Assembly: GCF_000092305.1 (NCBI RefSeq)
Contig: NC_014122.1
Span: forward strand, 496,001-560,000
DNA: 64,000 bases
From: Methanocaldococcus infernus ME
GTDB taxonomy: Archaea > AGJL01 > Methanococci > Methanococcales > Methanocaldococcaceae
Direction: 5' to 3'
Below, piece by piece: positions 1 through 7,225 of the stretch; within the stretch, counting starts at the first letter, position 1; each line of letters opens with the position of its first letter. The notes beneath the pieces are model-generated. The model saw only the letters and a list, made by a program, of their open reading frames with translations. It was not told the origin of the DNA and ran no database searches. Both the position numbers and the translations under genes were made by a program.

Positions 1-443
1 AAGTGTTCAACCTCTTTTCTTAAAGCCCTTGCTAAGTCTAAAATTAACTCCTCCTTGTTAGAGTAAAATTCATCTCTAACAGAGTAGGCTATTGTGCATG
101 GCCCAGTAATAATTCCCTTAACCTCAACCTTACTATCAATTTTTTTAGCTACTCTCTTAGCAAATATTAGGTCTTTTAAAGTTATTGGTTTTATAAATTC
201 AACTCTATTAATAACTCTTTTATCTTCAAAGCCATACAAATTTTTGGTGAAGATCTCTATCATATCTCCCCTAACTTGACCATCACTTATTATTTCCACT
301 CCTGCAGTTACTTGGTCTCTAACAGCTATTTCTATACTATATTCAAATTCATCATATAAGCCAAATATTTTTTTAATCTTATCTATAAGCTCTTCTCTCT
401 CCTTCTTTACAACTGGGTAGCTTCCAACAACTGTAGTTTTCAT
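1..443 (-). CDS. Methionine synthase, MetE-like archaeal core (partial, 3' end outside window)
   Basis: The reading frame from the ATG at 443 runs off the left edge. It opens MKTTVVGSYP and carries SDGQVRGDMIEIFT and ITGPCTIAYS, which resemble the archaeal cobalamin-independent methionine synthase-like family (the short MetE C-terminal-domain enzymes of methanogens). Family knowledge: these transfer a methyl group to homocysteine in methionine synthesis, using a zinc site. The zinc ligands lie in the missing C-terminal part, so the catalytic site cannot be checked. The start overlaps the stop of the upstream HTH gene by 4 nt (ATGA), so it is the last gene seen of a minus-strand operon. Confidence 0.75.
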   Translation of the reverse strand, partial: MKTTVVGSYPVVKKEREELIDKIKKIFGLYDEFEYSIEIAVRDQVTAGVEIISDGQVRGDMIEIFTKNLYGFEDKRVINRVEFIKPITLKDLIFAKRVAKKIDSKVEVKGIITGPCTIAYSVRDEFYSNKEELILDLARALRKEVEH

Positions 444-721
444 TTATCTTCCCTCTCAAGATTTGTTAAATTTAAGATCTCTCCTAAAAATTTTTTAAAC
501 TCTTCCTTTCCCTTTTCAGTTATCTTCACCACTGTCCTAATTCCTTTTTTGGTTATAGCTTTCTTTATAATAACTAATCCTTCTTTCTCCAAAATTTTTA
601 AATGATGCTCTAAATTCCCTGGAGAAACCTTTAACTTCTCCCTTAAGTAAGAAAATTCACAGTATTCCATTCCATACAATAGAGCTAAGATCTTTATCCT
701 CACTTCTGAGTTGAAGATCAT
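440..721 (-). CDS. Winged-helix (ArsR/MarR-like) transcriptional regulator
   Basis: A 93-residue protein with a single winged helix-turn-helix domain: MIFNSEVRIKILALLY forms helix 1, YLREKLKVSPGNLEHHLKIL the recognition helix-turn-helix, and GLVIIKKAITKKGIRTVVKIT the wing. This architecture is typical of small archaeal dimeric DNA-binding repressors. No metal-binding cysteine pair is visible. It overlaps its neighbours on both sides by 4 nt (ATGA junctions), so it is translationally coupled between a membrane protein and the MetE-like gene. The ligand and target are unknown; control of its own operon is inference. Confidence 0.75.
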   Translation of the reverse strand: MIFNSEVRIKILALLYGMEYCEFSYLREKLKVSPGNLEHHLKILEKEGLVIIKKAITKKGIRTVVKITEKGKEEFKKFLGEILNLTNLEREDK

Positions 722-1224
722 AATTTCACTAAAAATATGAATGAATAAATTAACAAAATTAAGCCAAAGATTAAAAGATTATATGGAAAAAATATTAAAA
801 TTGGTGATAAAAGAATTAGGATAAGTCCTAAAAACTTTCTAACATTTGATTTAAAGATAATTCCATCTATACATAAAAATAAGCCAAAATAGTTTGATAA
901 AACACTTGACAACAACTTAGGATCAGTTAAAGACACAGCCAAAATTAAAGCAAGTAAGGAGAGAAAGCCAAACTCTAAAATTCTTTCAAATATCTTCTCA
1001 AAATAACTTTTTGTTCTTTTATAAAGTTCTCTCTGTCTTAAAATTAGTATTCCTGAAATAACTAATAGAATTGGAACAATAAGCAAGGCATTATAATTTA
1101 TATATAAAATAATGAACATTAGCCCAGTAATAAAATAAGAAAGAAAGTATGCTTTCTTTTTATATTTTTTATCCTCTTCTCTATATCCTTCTTCTAAAAG
1201 TTCTAAGATTTCTTTAACTTCCAT
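718..1224 (-). CDS. Multi-pass membrane protein of unknown function
   Basis: A 168-residue protein that I do not recognise. A charged N-terminus (about residues 1-27, rich in Lys and Glu) is followed by hydrophobic segments near residues 29-62 (probably two helices), 90-110, and 128-167 (probably two). It probably spans the membrane four or five times. It sits 2 nt after trm-G10 and overlaps the HTH gene by 4 nt. Small membrane proteins paired with a winged-helix regulator are common in archaea and may form a sensor-regulator pair, but nothing in the sequence proves this. Confidence 0.6.
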   Translation of the reverse strand: MEVKEILELLEEGYREEDKKYKKKAYFLSYFITGLMFIILYINYNALLIVPILLVISGILILRQRELYKRTKSYFEKIFERILEFGFLSLLALILAVSLTDPKLLSSVLSNYFGLFLCIDGIIFKSNVRKFLGLILILLSPILIFFPYNLLIFGLILLIYSFIFLVKL

Positions 1225-1226
1225 GG

Positions 1227-2252
1227 TTAAACCCTATAGACATGTATATGTCTAATTAAATTTTTATGAATATATATTTTAAATAAATTCTCTAATTTTA
1301 AATTTAGCTCTATAAATTTTGGATAGGCAAAGACAAAATAGCCTCCTTCCTTAATAACTTCTGGTAACTCATATAGTATATTTTCAACCTCTCCCTTCTT
1401 GGCTGTTGATATCCCATATGGAGGATCAGTTACTATAGCATCTACCTTATCTATATTAAGCTCTCTTAAAAAATCTTTAACATACTTAGCATCTAAGGTT
1501 TTTATTTTGATAACATTATTTAGTAAATTATAATCTTCTAAATTTATTAGGGTTCCTCTGCTCATCCTCCAATCTATGTCACAGCCAATTAACTTAGCTC
1601 CCAACAGGCCAGCTTCAATTAAAAACCCTCCTGTCCCACAGAAGGGGTCTAAGACTATGTCATTCTCTTTAACCCTTGCTAAGTTAACCATAGCCCTTGC
1701 TAACTTTGGCATGATACAGCCAGGATGGAAATACTTCCTTAAGTGAGGCCTATTTTTTCTAAAGTATTCTCTATCTCTAAAAGCCAAAACCTTAGAAATA
1801 AAGATAAAGTCTTTTTCAATAACCACTCTAAATAAATTGTCTGGCTCTTCCAAATTAACTTTAGCATTACTATGTCTCTTTATTATCCCTCCTATCTCTC
1901 TCTCAATTGTTAAAGAATTTAAATTTTTTGTGTAGTCATCTTTAAATAATTTTAAGGTTCTAACAGCATAAGAGCCTTTAAATTCCAAGTTATAGTTTTT
2001 TAAAAAGTTGTCAAACTCTTTGAAGAAGTTGTTTAAGCTTTCTCCTTCCCTATACTTATATTTAAATATAACTTCATGACCCTCATCTATATCTCCACTT
2101 CTCTCAATAACCTTTAGAACTGGAGAGTCTTCAACTAAGGCATATCTATTTATTCTCTCAACCTTACTTTTAACTTTAAATATGTCTAAGATAGCTTTTA
2201 ATTCCTCATAAGGAAGAGTTTCATGCTCTCCACTTAAGACATAGCCATGCAT
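1227..2252 (-). CDS. trm-G10: tRNA (guanine(10)-N2)-dimethyltransferase, THUMP/Rossmann type
   Basis: The protein has an N-terminal THUMP-like RNA-binding region (about residues 1-160) and a C-terminal SAM-dependent methyltransferase domain. That domain carries motif I LDPFCGTGGFLIEAGLLGA, the acidic loop GCDIDWRM and the catalytic N-methyltransferase motif TDPPYGIS. This is the Trm11/Trm-G10 family, which makes N2,N2-dimethylguanosine at tRNA position 10. Trm14 (m2G6) is the main alternative. The start at 2252 is preferred over a GTG at 2261 because that GTG belongs to a GTGATC sequence matching the 16S rRNA 3' end. It is divergent from the UPF0201 gene with only 27 nt between the starts. 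Confidence 0.8.
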   Translation of the reverse strand: MHGYVLSGEHETLPYEELKAILDIFKVKSKVERINRYALVEDSPVLKVIERSGDIDEGHEVIFKYKYREGESLNNFFKEFDNFLKNYNLEFKGSYAVRTLKLFKDDYTKNLNSLTIEREIGGIIKRHSNAKVNLEEPDNLFRVVIEKDFIFISKVLAFRDREYFRKNRPHLRKYFHPGCIMPKLARAMVNLARVKENDIVLDPFCGTGGFLIEAGLLGAKLIGCDIDWRMSRGTLINLEDYNLLNNVIKIKTLDAKYVKDFLRELNIDKVDAIVTDPPYGISTAKKGEVENILYELPEVIKEGGYFVFAYPKFIELNLKLENLFKIYIHKNLIRHIHVYRV

Positions 2253-2279
2253 AGAGATCACTTTAAAGGTGAGAGATTT

Positions 2280-2708
2280 ATGGAAATCTATATTAAATCA
2301 AAGGTTAAGCCTACTGAGAATAAAAATAAGGTTAGAAGAGCAATATTAAATATTTTTCCTCATGCTAAGTTAGTATTTAAAGACAACTACTGGGAAGGCA
2401 CATGTAGAGATGTTGAAACACTAAAACAGAGGCTGAGAAAGCAGGCTATCTTAGACACTGCAAGAGCTATCTTAGAGGAGAATGTTAAAGGAGATACTGT
2501 AACCTTTTATTTAAATAAGCAGGCTGCCTATGTTAAGGCTATAAACTTTGATATTGACACACATGGAGGAATATTTGTTAAAATTAAGGATGAAGAGATT
2601 ATGAAAGTCATAAAGGATATAGCTCCAAGGACTAAGGGAGGGGTTATAATAGAGGAGGAAGAGTTAGAGCAAGAAGAGCAAGAAGAAACTCAAAAAGAAG
2701 AACAATAA
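2280..2708 (+). CDS. UPF0201 RNA-binding family protein
   Basis: A 142-residue protein beginning MEIYIKSKVKPTENKNKVRR, resembling the archaeal UPF0201/PF01877 family, small proteins thought to bind RNA. Residues 40-75 contain TCRDVETLKQRLRKQAILDT and the family-typical LNKQAAYVKAINF follows. The start at 2280 follows AAAGGTGAGAG. The last 20 or so residues are almost entirely Glu and Gln. This acidic tail is encoded in DNA that is also the 3' end of cbiQ on the other strand. The family assignment is good; the molecular role is not established. Confidence 0.75.
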   Translation: MEIYIKSKVKPTENKNKVRRAILNIFPHAKLVFKDNYWEGTCRDVETLKQRLRKQAILDTARAILEENVKGDTVTFYLNKQAAYVKAINFDIDTHGGIFVKIKDEEIMKVIKDIAPRTKGGVIIEEEELEQEEQEETQKEEQ

Positions 2709-3402
2709 ATAGGTTTTTAAGTTTGAGATTTGGTAACTCTGTTAATATCCTTATATCTCCATCATATCCTCTTGAAGCCATTGAAATATAAACTTTTTCA
2801 CTCTTCTCATAAGTTCTTATAAAAAGGTTACTCATTAGCATACCAAGAGATTTATATGAGGTTTTTACATCTTTATACCCTAATCTTGTCTCTTGGGCAT
2901 TTTTCATGGTTAAGAAAGTATCTAAGAGATCAAAGATAAATTTATACATCATTAAGGCTATATCTATAAACTCTTTTGGTAAATATCTTCTTAAAACATA
3001 AAATAGCTCTATTATAGGGGTAGTTAAAGCTAAAAATAGCATTGTTGATACTCCTCCTAAGATTCTGAAAAATATTAAAATTCCCTGCTTTAATCCCTCT
3101 AATTTAAAGGTAATGAAAAAAATTTTAAAAATAACTATTTTCCCATACCAAAAGGACATGAAAATTAAATTAAAGAGAGCAAAGGCTATAGCTGGAAGCA
3201 AGAGATAAAGGTAAATTTTCACTGGAACCCTTGCTCTGAAAATTATTAAATAAGAAGAAACTAAAAAAGCTATGAAAGGGACAAAAATATTTTTTGAAAA
3301 AAGAGAAATAATTAGAGTTAAGAAAGTGTATAAAATTTTTAACTTAGGATTTACAATTCTAAGTTTATTGTTATGGGCTATGTAGTCTAAGTTGTACTTC
3401 AT
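2644..3402 (-). CDS. cbiQ: Cobalt/nickel ECF transporter permease CbiQ
   Basis: A 252-residue transmembrane protein of the CbiQ/EcfT family, the permease that couples the ATPases to the substrate-binding subunit in energy-coupling factor transporters. Visible features are hydrophobic segments near residues 20-60, 65-90, 105-130 and 230-250, and the EcfT coupling-helix motif SRGYDGD near residue 208. It overlaps cbiN by 4 nt, so cbiM-cbiN-cbiQ form one operon importing cobalt or nickel, both essential in methanogens (corrinoids, F430, hydrogenases). The ATPase gene cbiO, which normally follows, is absent here. Its last 65 nt overlap the convergent UPF0201 gene. Confidence 0.88.
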   Translation of the reverse strand: MKYNLDYIAHNNKLRIVNPKLKILYTFLTLIISLFSKNIFVPFIAFLVSSYLIIFRARVPVKIYLYLLLPAIAFALFNLIFMSFWYGKIVIFKIFFITFKLEGLKQGILIFFRILGGVSTMLFLALTTPIIELFYVLRRYLPKEFIDIALMMYKFIFDLLDTFLTMKNAQETRLGYKDVKTSYKSLGMLMSNLFIRTYEKSEKVYISMASRGYDGDIRILTELPNLKLKNLFIVLLFEFLLALLALTLPPLL

Positions 3403-3677
3403 GCCTGTCCACTTTCAGCTTTTCCTTTGTAATAGCCTATGAAGTATCCTATAATAATAGCTCCAATAGCTGCCTGTAAGGCAAATAATAAACTTTCTAT
3501 CTCTCCACTTGGTGGCTCCCAGACTGGCTCAAACCAGGGCTTATAATGAGGATTAACTTCTTTTATAACATCTTCTGCCTGATCATCAGCTCCTCCAAAT
3601 TCTCCTTTTACAAATAGGATAGGGATTACCATCAAGAGAACAACAATTCCTAACATTATTATATGCTTCATCTCCAT
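3399..3677 (-). CDS. cbiN: Cobalt/nickel transporter accessory protein CbiN
   Basis: A 92-residue protein with two hydrophobic segments (about residues 5-22 and 62-82) separated by an acidic, Trp- and Pro-containing outside loop (YKPWFEPVWEPPSGEIESLLF). This layout and length match CbiN, the small subunit that helps CbiM capture Co2+ or Ni2+. It lies between cbiM and cbiQ in the usual order and overlaps cbiQ by an ATGA junction. Confidence 0.88.
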   Translation of the reverse strand: MEMKHIIMLGIVVLLMVIPILFVKGEFGGADDQAEDVIKEVNPHYKPWFEPVWEPPSGEIESLLFALQAAIGAIIIGYFIGYYKGKAESGQA

Positions 3678-3698
3678 CTTTATCCCTCAAAAATTTAA

Positions 3699-4388
3699 TT
3701 ATAGAGATACAGCTACACCTTCAGTTTTTAATTCATTCTCATCTAAAACTCCTAATTTTATTAAGATGTCAGGCCTTAACTTCTTAATGTAATCCCAAAT
3801 AACCATTGTTAAGATACCCTCAGCTATGGCTAAAGGAACTTGGGTTACAGCAAAGACTGAAGCAAAGGCTAAGAATGTTTTAACTGGATCATCTCCAGGG
3901 AATGCTAAGGTTAGTTGTATAGAAGTTGTAACATAGGTTAGCCAATCAGACATTACTGCAGCTAAACCAACTGCATAGGTTGAATTTATCTTCCCTTTAA
4001 GAGCTTTGTAGGTTAACCACCCAAATATTGGTCCAACAACTCCCATAGAAACTGTGTTAGCCCCTAAGGTTGTTATTCCTCCATGAGCTAAAAACAATGC
4101 TTGGAACAGTAAAACAATTGCTGCTAACAATGAGGTAACCTCTGGACCAAAGAGAACAGCTCCTAAACCATTACCACATGGGTGAGAACAGGAGCCAGTA
4201 ACAGAAGGCATTTTTAAAGAACTTAAAACAAACATGTAAGCCCCAGCTAAGGCAACTAATGGTTTAGCCTCTGGAGTCTCTGAAAATATCTTTTTTAACT
4301 TTCTAATCCCTAAGATCCAAAACACTAAAGCAACAATGTACCAAAATATACACCACTCTATTGGAAGATAGCCTTCCATAATATGCAT
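3699..4388 (-). CDS. cbiM: Cobalt/nickel transporter substrate-capture protein CbiM
   Basis: A 229-residue membrane protein starting [16 protein letters not shown]. The His at position 2 and the N-terminal HIMEGYLP motif form the metal site that CbiM and NikM proteins use to bind Co2+ or Ni2+. The family motifs [20 protein letters not shown] (about 65-84) and [20 protein letters not shown] (about 100-119) are present, with about six to seven membrane segments. First gene of cbiMNQ. The start follows GGTGACATC and a TATA element lies about 50 nt upstream. Cobalt versus nickel cannot be told from sequence. Confidence 0.9.
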   Translation of the reverse strand: MHIMEGYLPIEWCIFWYIVALVFWILGIRKLKKIFSETPEAKPLVALAGAYMFVLSSLKMPSVTGSCSHPCGNGLGAVLFGPEVTSLLAAIVLLFQALFLAHGGITTLGANTVSMGVVGPIFGWLTYKALKGKINSTYAVGLAAVMSDWLTYVTTSIQLTLAFPGDDPVKTFLAFASVFAVTQVPLAIAEGILTMVIWDYIKKLRPDILIKLGVLDENELKTEGVAVSL

Positions 4389-4436
4389 GATGTCACCTTA
4401 TCAAAAAAATTTTAGTTAGTTAAAGATAACTTAATC

Positions 4437-4445
4437 ATATTTAAA
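4437..4445 (-). promoter_or_regulatory. Probable TATA element of cbiMNQ
   Basis: On the minus strand the sequence AACTTTAAATATG lies about 50 nt upstream of the cbiM start. This gives a predicted 5' leader of about 25 nt ending in the GGTGAC ribosome binding site. The assignment rests on resemblance to archaeal TATA boxes in a very AT-rich region. Confidence 0.45.
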
Positions 4446-4545
4446 GTTTATTATTTATGATTTTAAATATACCAAGAAATAAAGTATATATTATTTATTT
4501 AAAAAATAATACATTAAGAATAGTAATTAAACAAGGTGGTGTAGA

Positions 4546-5418
4546 ATGAAAAGGGCAGTTATAATTTTAATATTATTTTCATTATTATTCTGTGGCTGTA
4601 CCACTTCAAAAACTAATGTAAATACTCAATCAGAGGAAAAAAGTTATAATAATTACAAAAAAGAAGAGAGTCAAAAATTAGAGAATAATATAGTAATCCC
4701 AAAAAAGATAGAGTACTTATGGGTTGTTAATGATGGAGATAGGAGAGTTTTACAAGTTGCCCTTGCTGATGAAAATGGTAGGATAATAAGAGTAAATGAT
4801 GGTTTTATATATGTAGAAGTTTATGATGAGTCTGGTAAGATATTTGAAAAGAGCTATCCTATAAAGGAATTAGAGAATTCTGGAGGTTACTATATTATAA
4901 AACTCCCAGAAATAAAAGGCGTTTCTGAAAAGGCTAAGTTTGTAGTCCATTACAAATATAATAATATAGACATCTCAAAAGAAGCCTATGGAACCCTCCC
5001 CAGGTATTCTTTAGAAGAAATCAATAAAATTTTAGATAAGAAGTATCATGAGCATTCTATAAAGACCCATGTTGAAGCCTATAGAGAGCCTATTAAAGTA
5101 AGGTTTATTGTCACTGAATATGGACCTTGTAAATTTTACAATACAATAACCAATAAAATTGAAAGTGGTTTTAGGGTTGACTTTACTATTGAAAATGAAA
5201 ATCCATCTTTATTTTACTTAACCCCTACAAATATAATGCTACTTGCTGGAGATAAAAAATACGGGTTAATATATGGGCCTAAAAAATTAAAGCTTATATA
5301 TGATGGAGATGTTAAAAGCTATTGGATCTTCAGAATGCCTGAAACTACAAAAGATTTAAGGTTAAGATTTGAAGTAAATGGTATTGTTTATGACTTGCCT
5401 TTAAATGTAAGTGAATAA
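4546..5418 (+). CDS. Predicted secreted lipoprotein of unknown function
   Basis: A 290-residue protein whose first 20 residues are a signal peptide ending in a lipobox-like LLFCGC, so the mature protein is probably lipid-anchored at Cys18 or nearby on the outer face of the membrane. After a Ser/Asn/Lys-rich linker (about 20-55) it looks like one or two beta-rich domains (about 60-290), with one Cys at FIVTEYGPCKF. I do not recognise the family. It starts after AAGGTGGTG and is transcribed away from cbiMNQ. It has no close same-strand partner, so its role cannot be inferred from context. Confidence 0.65.
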   Translation: MKRAVIILILFSLLFCGCTTSKTNVNTQSEEKSYNNYKKEESQKLENNIVIPKKIEYLWVVNDGDRRVLQVALADENGRIIRVNDGFIYVEVYDESGKIFEKSYPIKELENSGGYYIIKLPEIKGVSEKAKFVVHYKYNNIDISKEAYGTLPRYSLEEINKILDKKYHEHSIKTHVEAYREPIKVRFIVTEYGPCKFYNTITNKIESGFRVDFTIENENPSLFYLTPTNIMLLAGDKKYGLIYGPKKLKLIYDGDVKSYWIFRMPETTKDLRLRFEVNGIVYDLPLNVSE

Positions 5419-5419
5419 C

Positions 5420-5902
5420 TTAAATATATAAAATTTCTTTAATAATCTTCACTATTTTATCCCCAGATCTTTTAACCTCTTCAGACATCTTAAAAAAGTC
5501 TAAAGACTTTGGCTCAACTCCAAGGATCTTCACTTCAATTTTTTCTCCAATGTATTTTACTATAACCTCTAATGGAAGTGTATGGGTTGAAAATATAAAC
5601 TCTTGAATATCATCTTTATCAATCAAATAAATAGTTCCTGGAGCTTTGTTACTTATAACACAGTCAATAAATAGAATATGAGAGGGTTTAAACTCTCTAA
5701 TAATATTTAAAAAAAAGTCTGGCACTGTTTTGGCATTTATTATAAGAATATTATTATATTCTTTATATTCTCTGTCTCCAATTAGTTTTTTTATGACATA
5801 GACTCCAAGAGCATCATCTCCTCTTAGCTCATTTCCTAATCCTATTATTACTAACCTCTCAAAATCTTTTAACCAGTTTTTTAAATCTTTTTTTATTTGC
5901 AT
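5420..5902 (-). CDS. hycI: Hydrogenase maturation protease (peptidase M52, HycI/HyaD-like)
   Basis: A 160-residue protein with the M52 signature VIIGLGNELRGDDALGVYV (about residues 17-35), including the Asp that binds nickel during cleavage. A second conserved region HILFIDCVISNKAPGTIYLI follows and the histidine motif FSTHTLPL lies near residue 106. These endopeptidases remove the C-terminal extension of [NiFe]-hydrogenase large subunits after nickel insertion. The partner hydrogenase is not in the window, so the substrate (coenzyme F420-reducing or membrane hydrogenase) cannot be named. It is convergent with the lipoprotein gene (1 nt gap). Confidence 0.82.
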   Translation of the reverse strand: MQIKKDLKNWLKDFERLVIIGLGNELRGDDALGVYVIKKLIGDREYKEYNNILIINAKTVPDFFLNIIREFKPSHILFIDCVISNKAPGTIYLIDKDDIQEFIFSTHTLPLEVIVKYIGEKIEVKILGVEPKSLDFFKMSEEVKRSGDKIVKIIKEILYI

Positions 5903-5987
5903 ATTTTAGCACCATTAGCCTACACAAAACTATTATATATTTTAAAATACAAGATATTTTTGTAAAATTTTAAATATTGTGATTTTT

Positions 5988-6179
5988 ATGATACCCAATA
6001 TTAAGAAAATTATTGACAATATATTATATATTTATGAGAATTTAAGCTCTGATGCATTAAAATATATCCTTATAAAGAGGATTCTCATTAAATGTCCAAA
6101 AGACACATTCCAATATCTTCCTGAAGAAGTTAAAAGCTTTCTCACTGAGATGGACAAAATAGTTAAAAAGAATAAATAA
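5988..6179 (+). CDS. Small helical protein of unknown function
   Basis: A 63-residue protein starting MIPNIKKIIDNILYIYENLS, all predicted alpha-helix, basic at the C-terminus (MDKIVKKNK). The ATG at 5988 is chosen because GTGAT at 5979-5983 matches a Shine-Dalgarno site; the GTG there is not itself likely to be the start. It is followed by a T-rich tract at 6180-6197 that could end transcription. No family recognised. Codon use is like that of its neighbours, which supports it being a real gene. Confidence 0.5.
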   Translation: MIPNIKKIIDNILYIYENLSSDALKYILIKRILIKCPKDTFQYLPEEVKSFLTEMDKIVKKNK

Positions 6180-6224
6180 TTTTTTATTTTTTATTTATAC
6201 TTTTATATATTTGGATTTACAAAC

Positions 6225-6238
6225 TTAAATATATAAAT
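6225..6238 (+). promoter_or_regulatory. Probable TATA element upstream of nifB
   Basis: The sequence AACTTAAATATATAAATC is a good archaeal TATA candidate about 75-85 nt before the nifB start. A leader of about 50 nt would follow. The 131-nt gap contains no GGAA-N6-TTCC site, so nitrogen control through NrpR is not indicated for nifB here. Confidence 0.45.
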
Positions 6239-6310
6239 CTAATTTAGAAACTATTTAATAAAACCTCTCAACTAAATTTAAGTTTTACAAGTTTTTATAA
6301 GGTAGAGATT

Positions 6311-7219
6311 ATGGAGAAGATGAGTAAGTTCTCCCATCTTTTGAAGGCACATCCATGCTTTAATGAGAAGGTTCATGATAAATATGGAAGGGTTCATCTA
6401 CCAGTGGCTCCAAGGTGTAACATAGCCTGTAAGTTCTGTAAGAGAAGTGTCTCTAAGGAGTGCTGTGAGCATAGGCCAGGAGTTTCATTAGGGGTCTTGA
6501 AGCCAGAGGATGTTGAAGACTATCTAAAAAAGATTTTAAAGGAGATGCCAAATATTAAAGTGGTTGGGATAGCTGGACCAGGGGATAGTTTATTTAACAA
6601 AGAAACATTTGAAACTCTCAAAATAATTGATGAGAAGTTTCCAAACTTAATTAAGTGTATATCTACAAATGGCTTACTTTTAAGTAAGTACTATAAAGAC
6701 TTAGCTAACCTAAATGTTAGAACCATAACTGTAACTGTCAATGCTATAAAGCCAGAGATCTTAGAGAAGATAGTTGATTGGGTCTATTATGATAAAAAAC
6801 TTTATAGAGGCTTAGAAGGAGCTAAGTTATTAATTGAGAAGCAAATAGAGGGAATAAAGAAAGCTTCAGAAGAGGACTTTATTATTAAAATAAATACTGT
6901 CCTCATCCCAGAGATAAATATGGATCATGTGGTTGAGATAGCCAAGTTCTTTAAAGACTATGCCTATGTGCAAAATATCATCCCTCTTATTCCACAGTAT
7001 AAGATGAAAGAGCTAAGAGCTCCAACATGTGAAGAGATAAAAAAAGTGAGGAAAGAGTGTGAGAAATATATTCCTCAATTTAGAGCCTGTGGTCAGTGTA
7101 GAGCTGATGCTGTAGGGCTTATAAAGGAGAAGGAGTTATTAAAAGAGTTCTTCAAAGAGAAAAATAAGGAGAAAAATATTAAGTTGGAAGTCTTTGACTT
7201 AAAGCACTTCTCCCACTGA
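6311..7219 (+). CDS. nifB: Radical SAM protein NifB (nitrogenase FeMo-cofactor precursor synthesis)
   Basis: A 302-residue radical SAM enzyme with the NifB N-terminus HPCFNEKVHDKYGRVHLPVAP. The CX3CX2C cluster-binding motif is at C36, C40 and C43, and further cysteines (KECCEH, and FRACGQCRADAVGL near the C-terminus) bind the substrate clusters K1/K2 in this family. NifB inserts carbide while fusing two 4Fe-4S units into NifB-co. This is the short archaeal form without a C-terminal NifX domain. No nifHDK or other nif genes are in the window, and nifB occurs in some methanogens without nitrogenase, so nitrogen fixation cannot be concluded. The next gene begins 7 nt after its stop. Confidence 0.9.
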   Translation: MEKMSKFSHLLKAHPCFNEKVHDKYGRVHLPVAPRCNIACKFCKRSVSKECCEHRPGVSLGVLKPEDVEDYLKKILKEMPNIKVVGIAGPGDSLFNKETFETLKIIDEKFPNLIKCISTNGLLLSKYYKDLANLNVRTITVTVNAIKPEILEKIVDWVYYDKKLYRGLEGAKLLIEKQIEGIKKASEEDFIIKINTVLIPEINMDHVVEIAKFFKDYAYVQNIIPLIPQYKMKELRAPTCEEIKKVRKECEKYIPQFRACGQCRADAVGLIKEKELLKEFFKEKNKEKNIKLEVFDLKHFSH

Positions 7220-7225
7220 TCACCT

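Noticed and set aside
94-279. Plus-strand frame opposite the MetE-like gene
   Set aside because: Shadow frame without a ribosome site.
6311-7219. NifB as evidence of nitrogen fixation
   Set aside because: No nifHDKEN here, no NrpR operator upstream, and nifB occurs in methanogens that lack nitrogenase.
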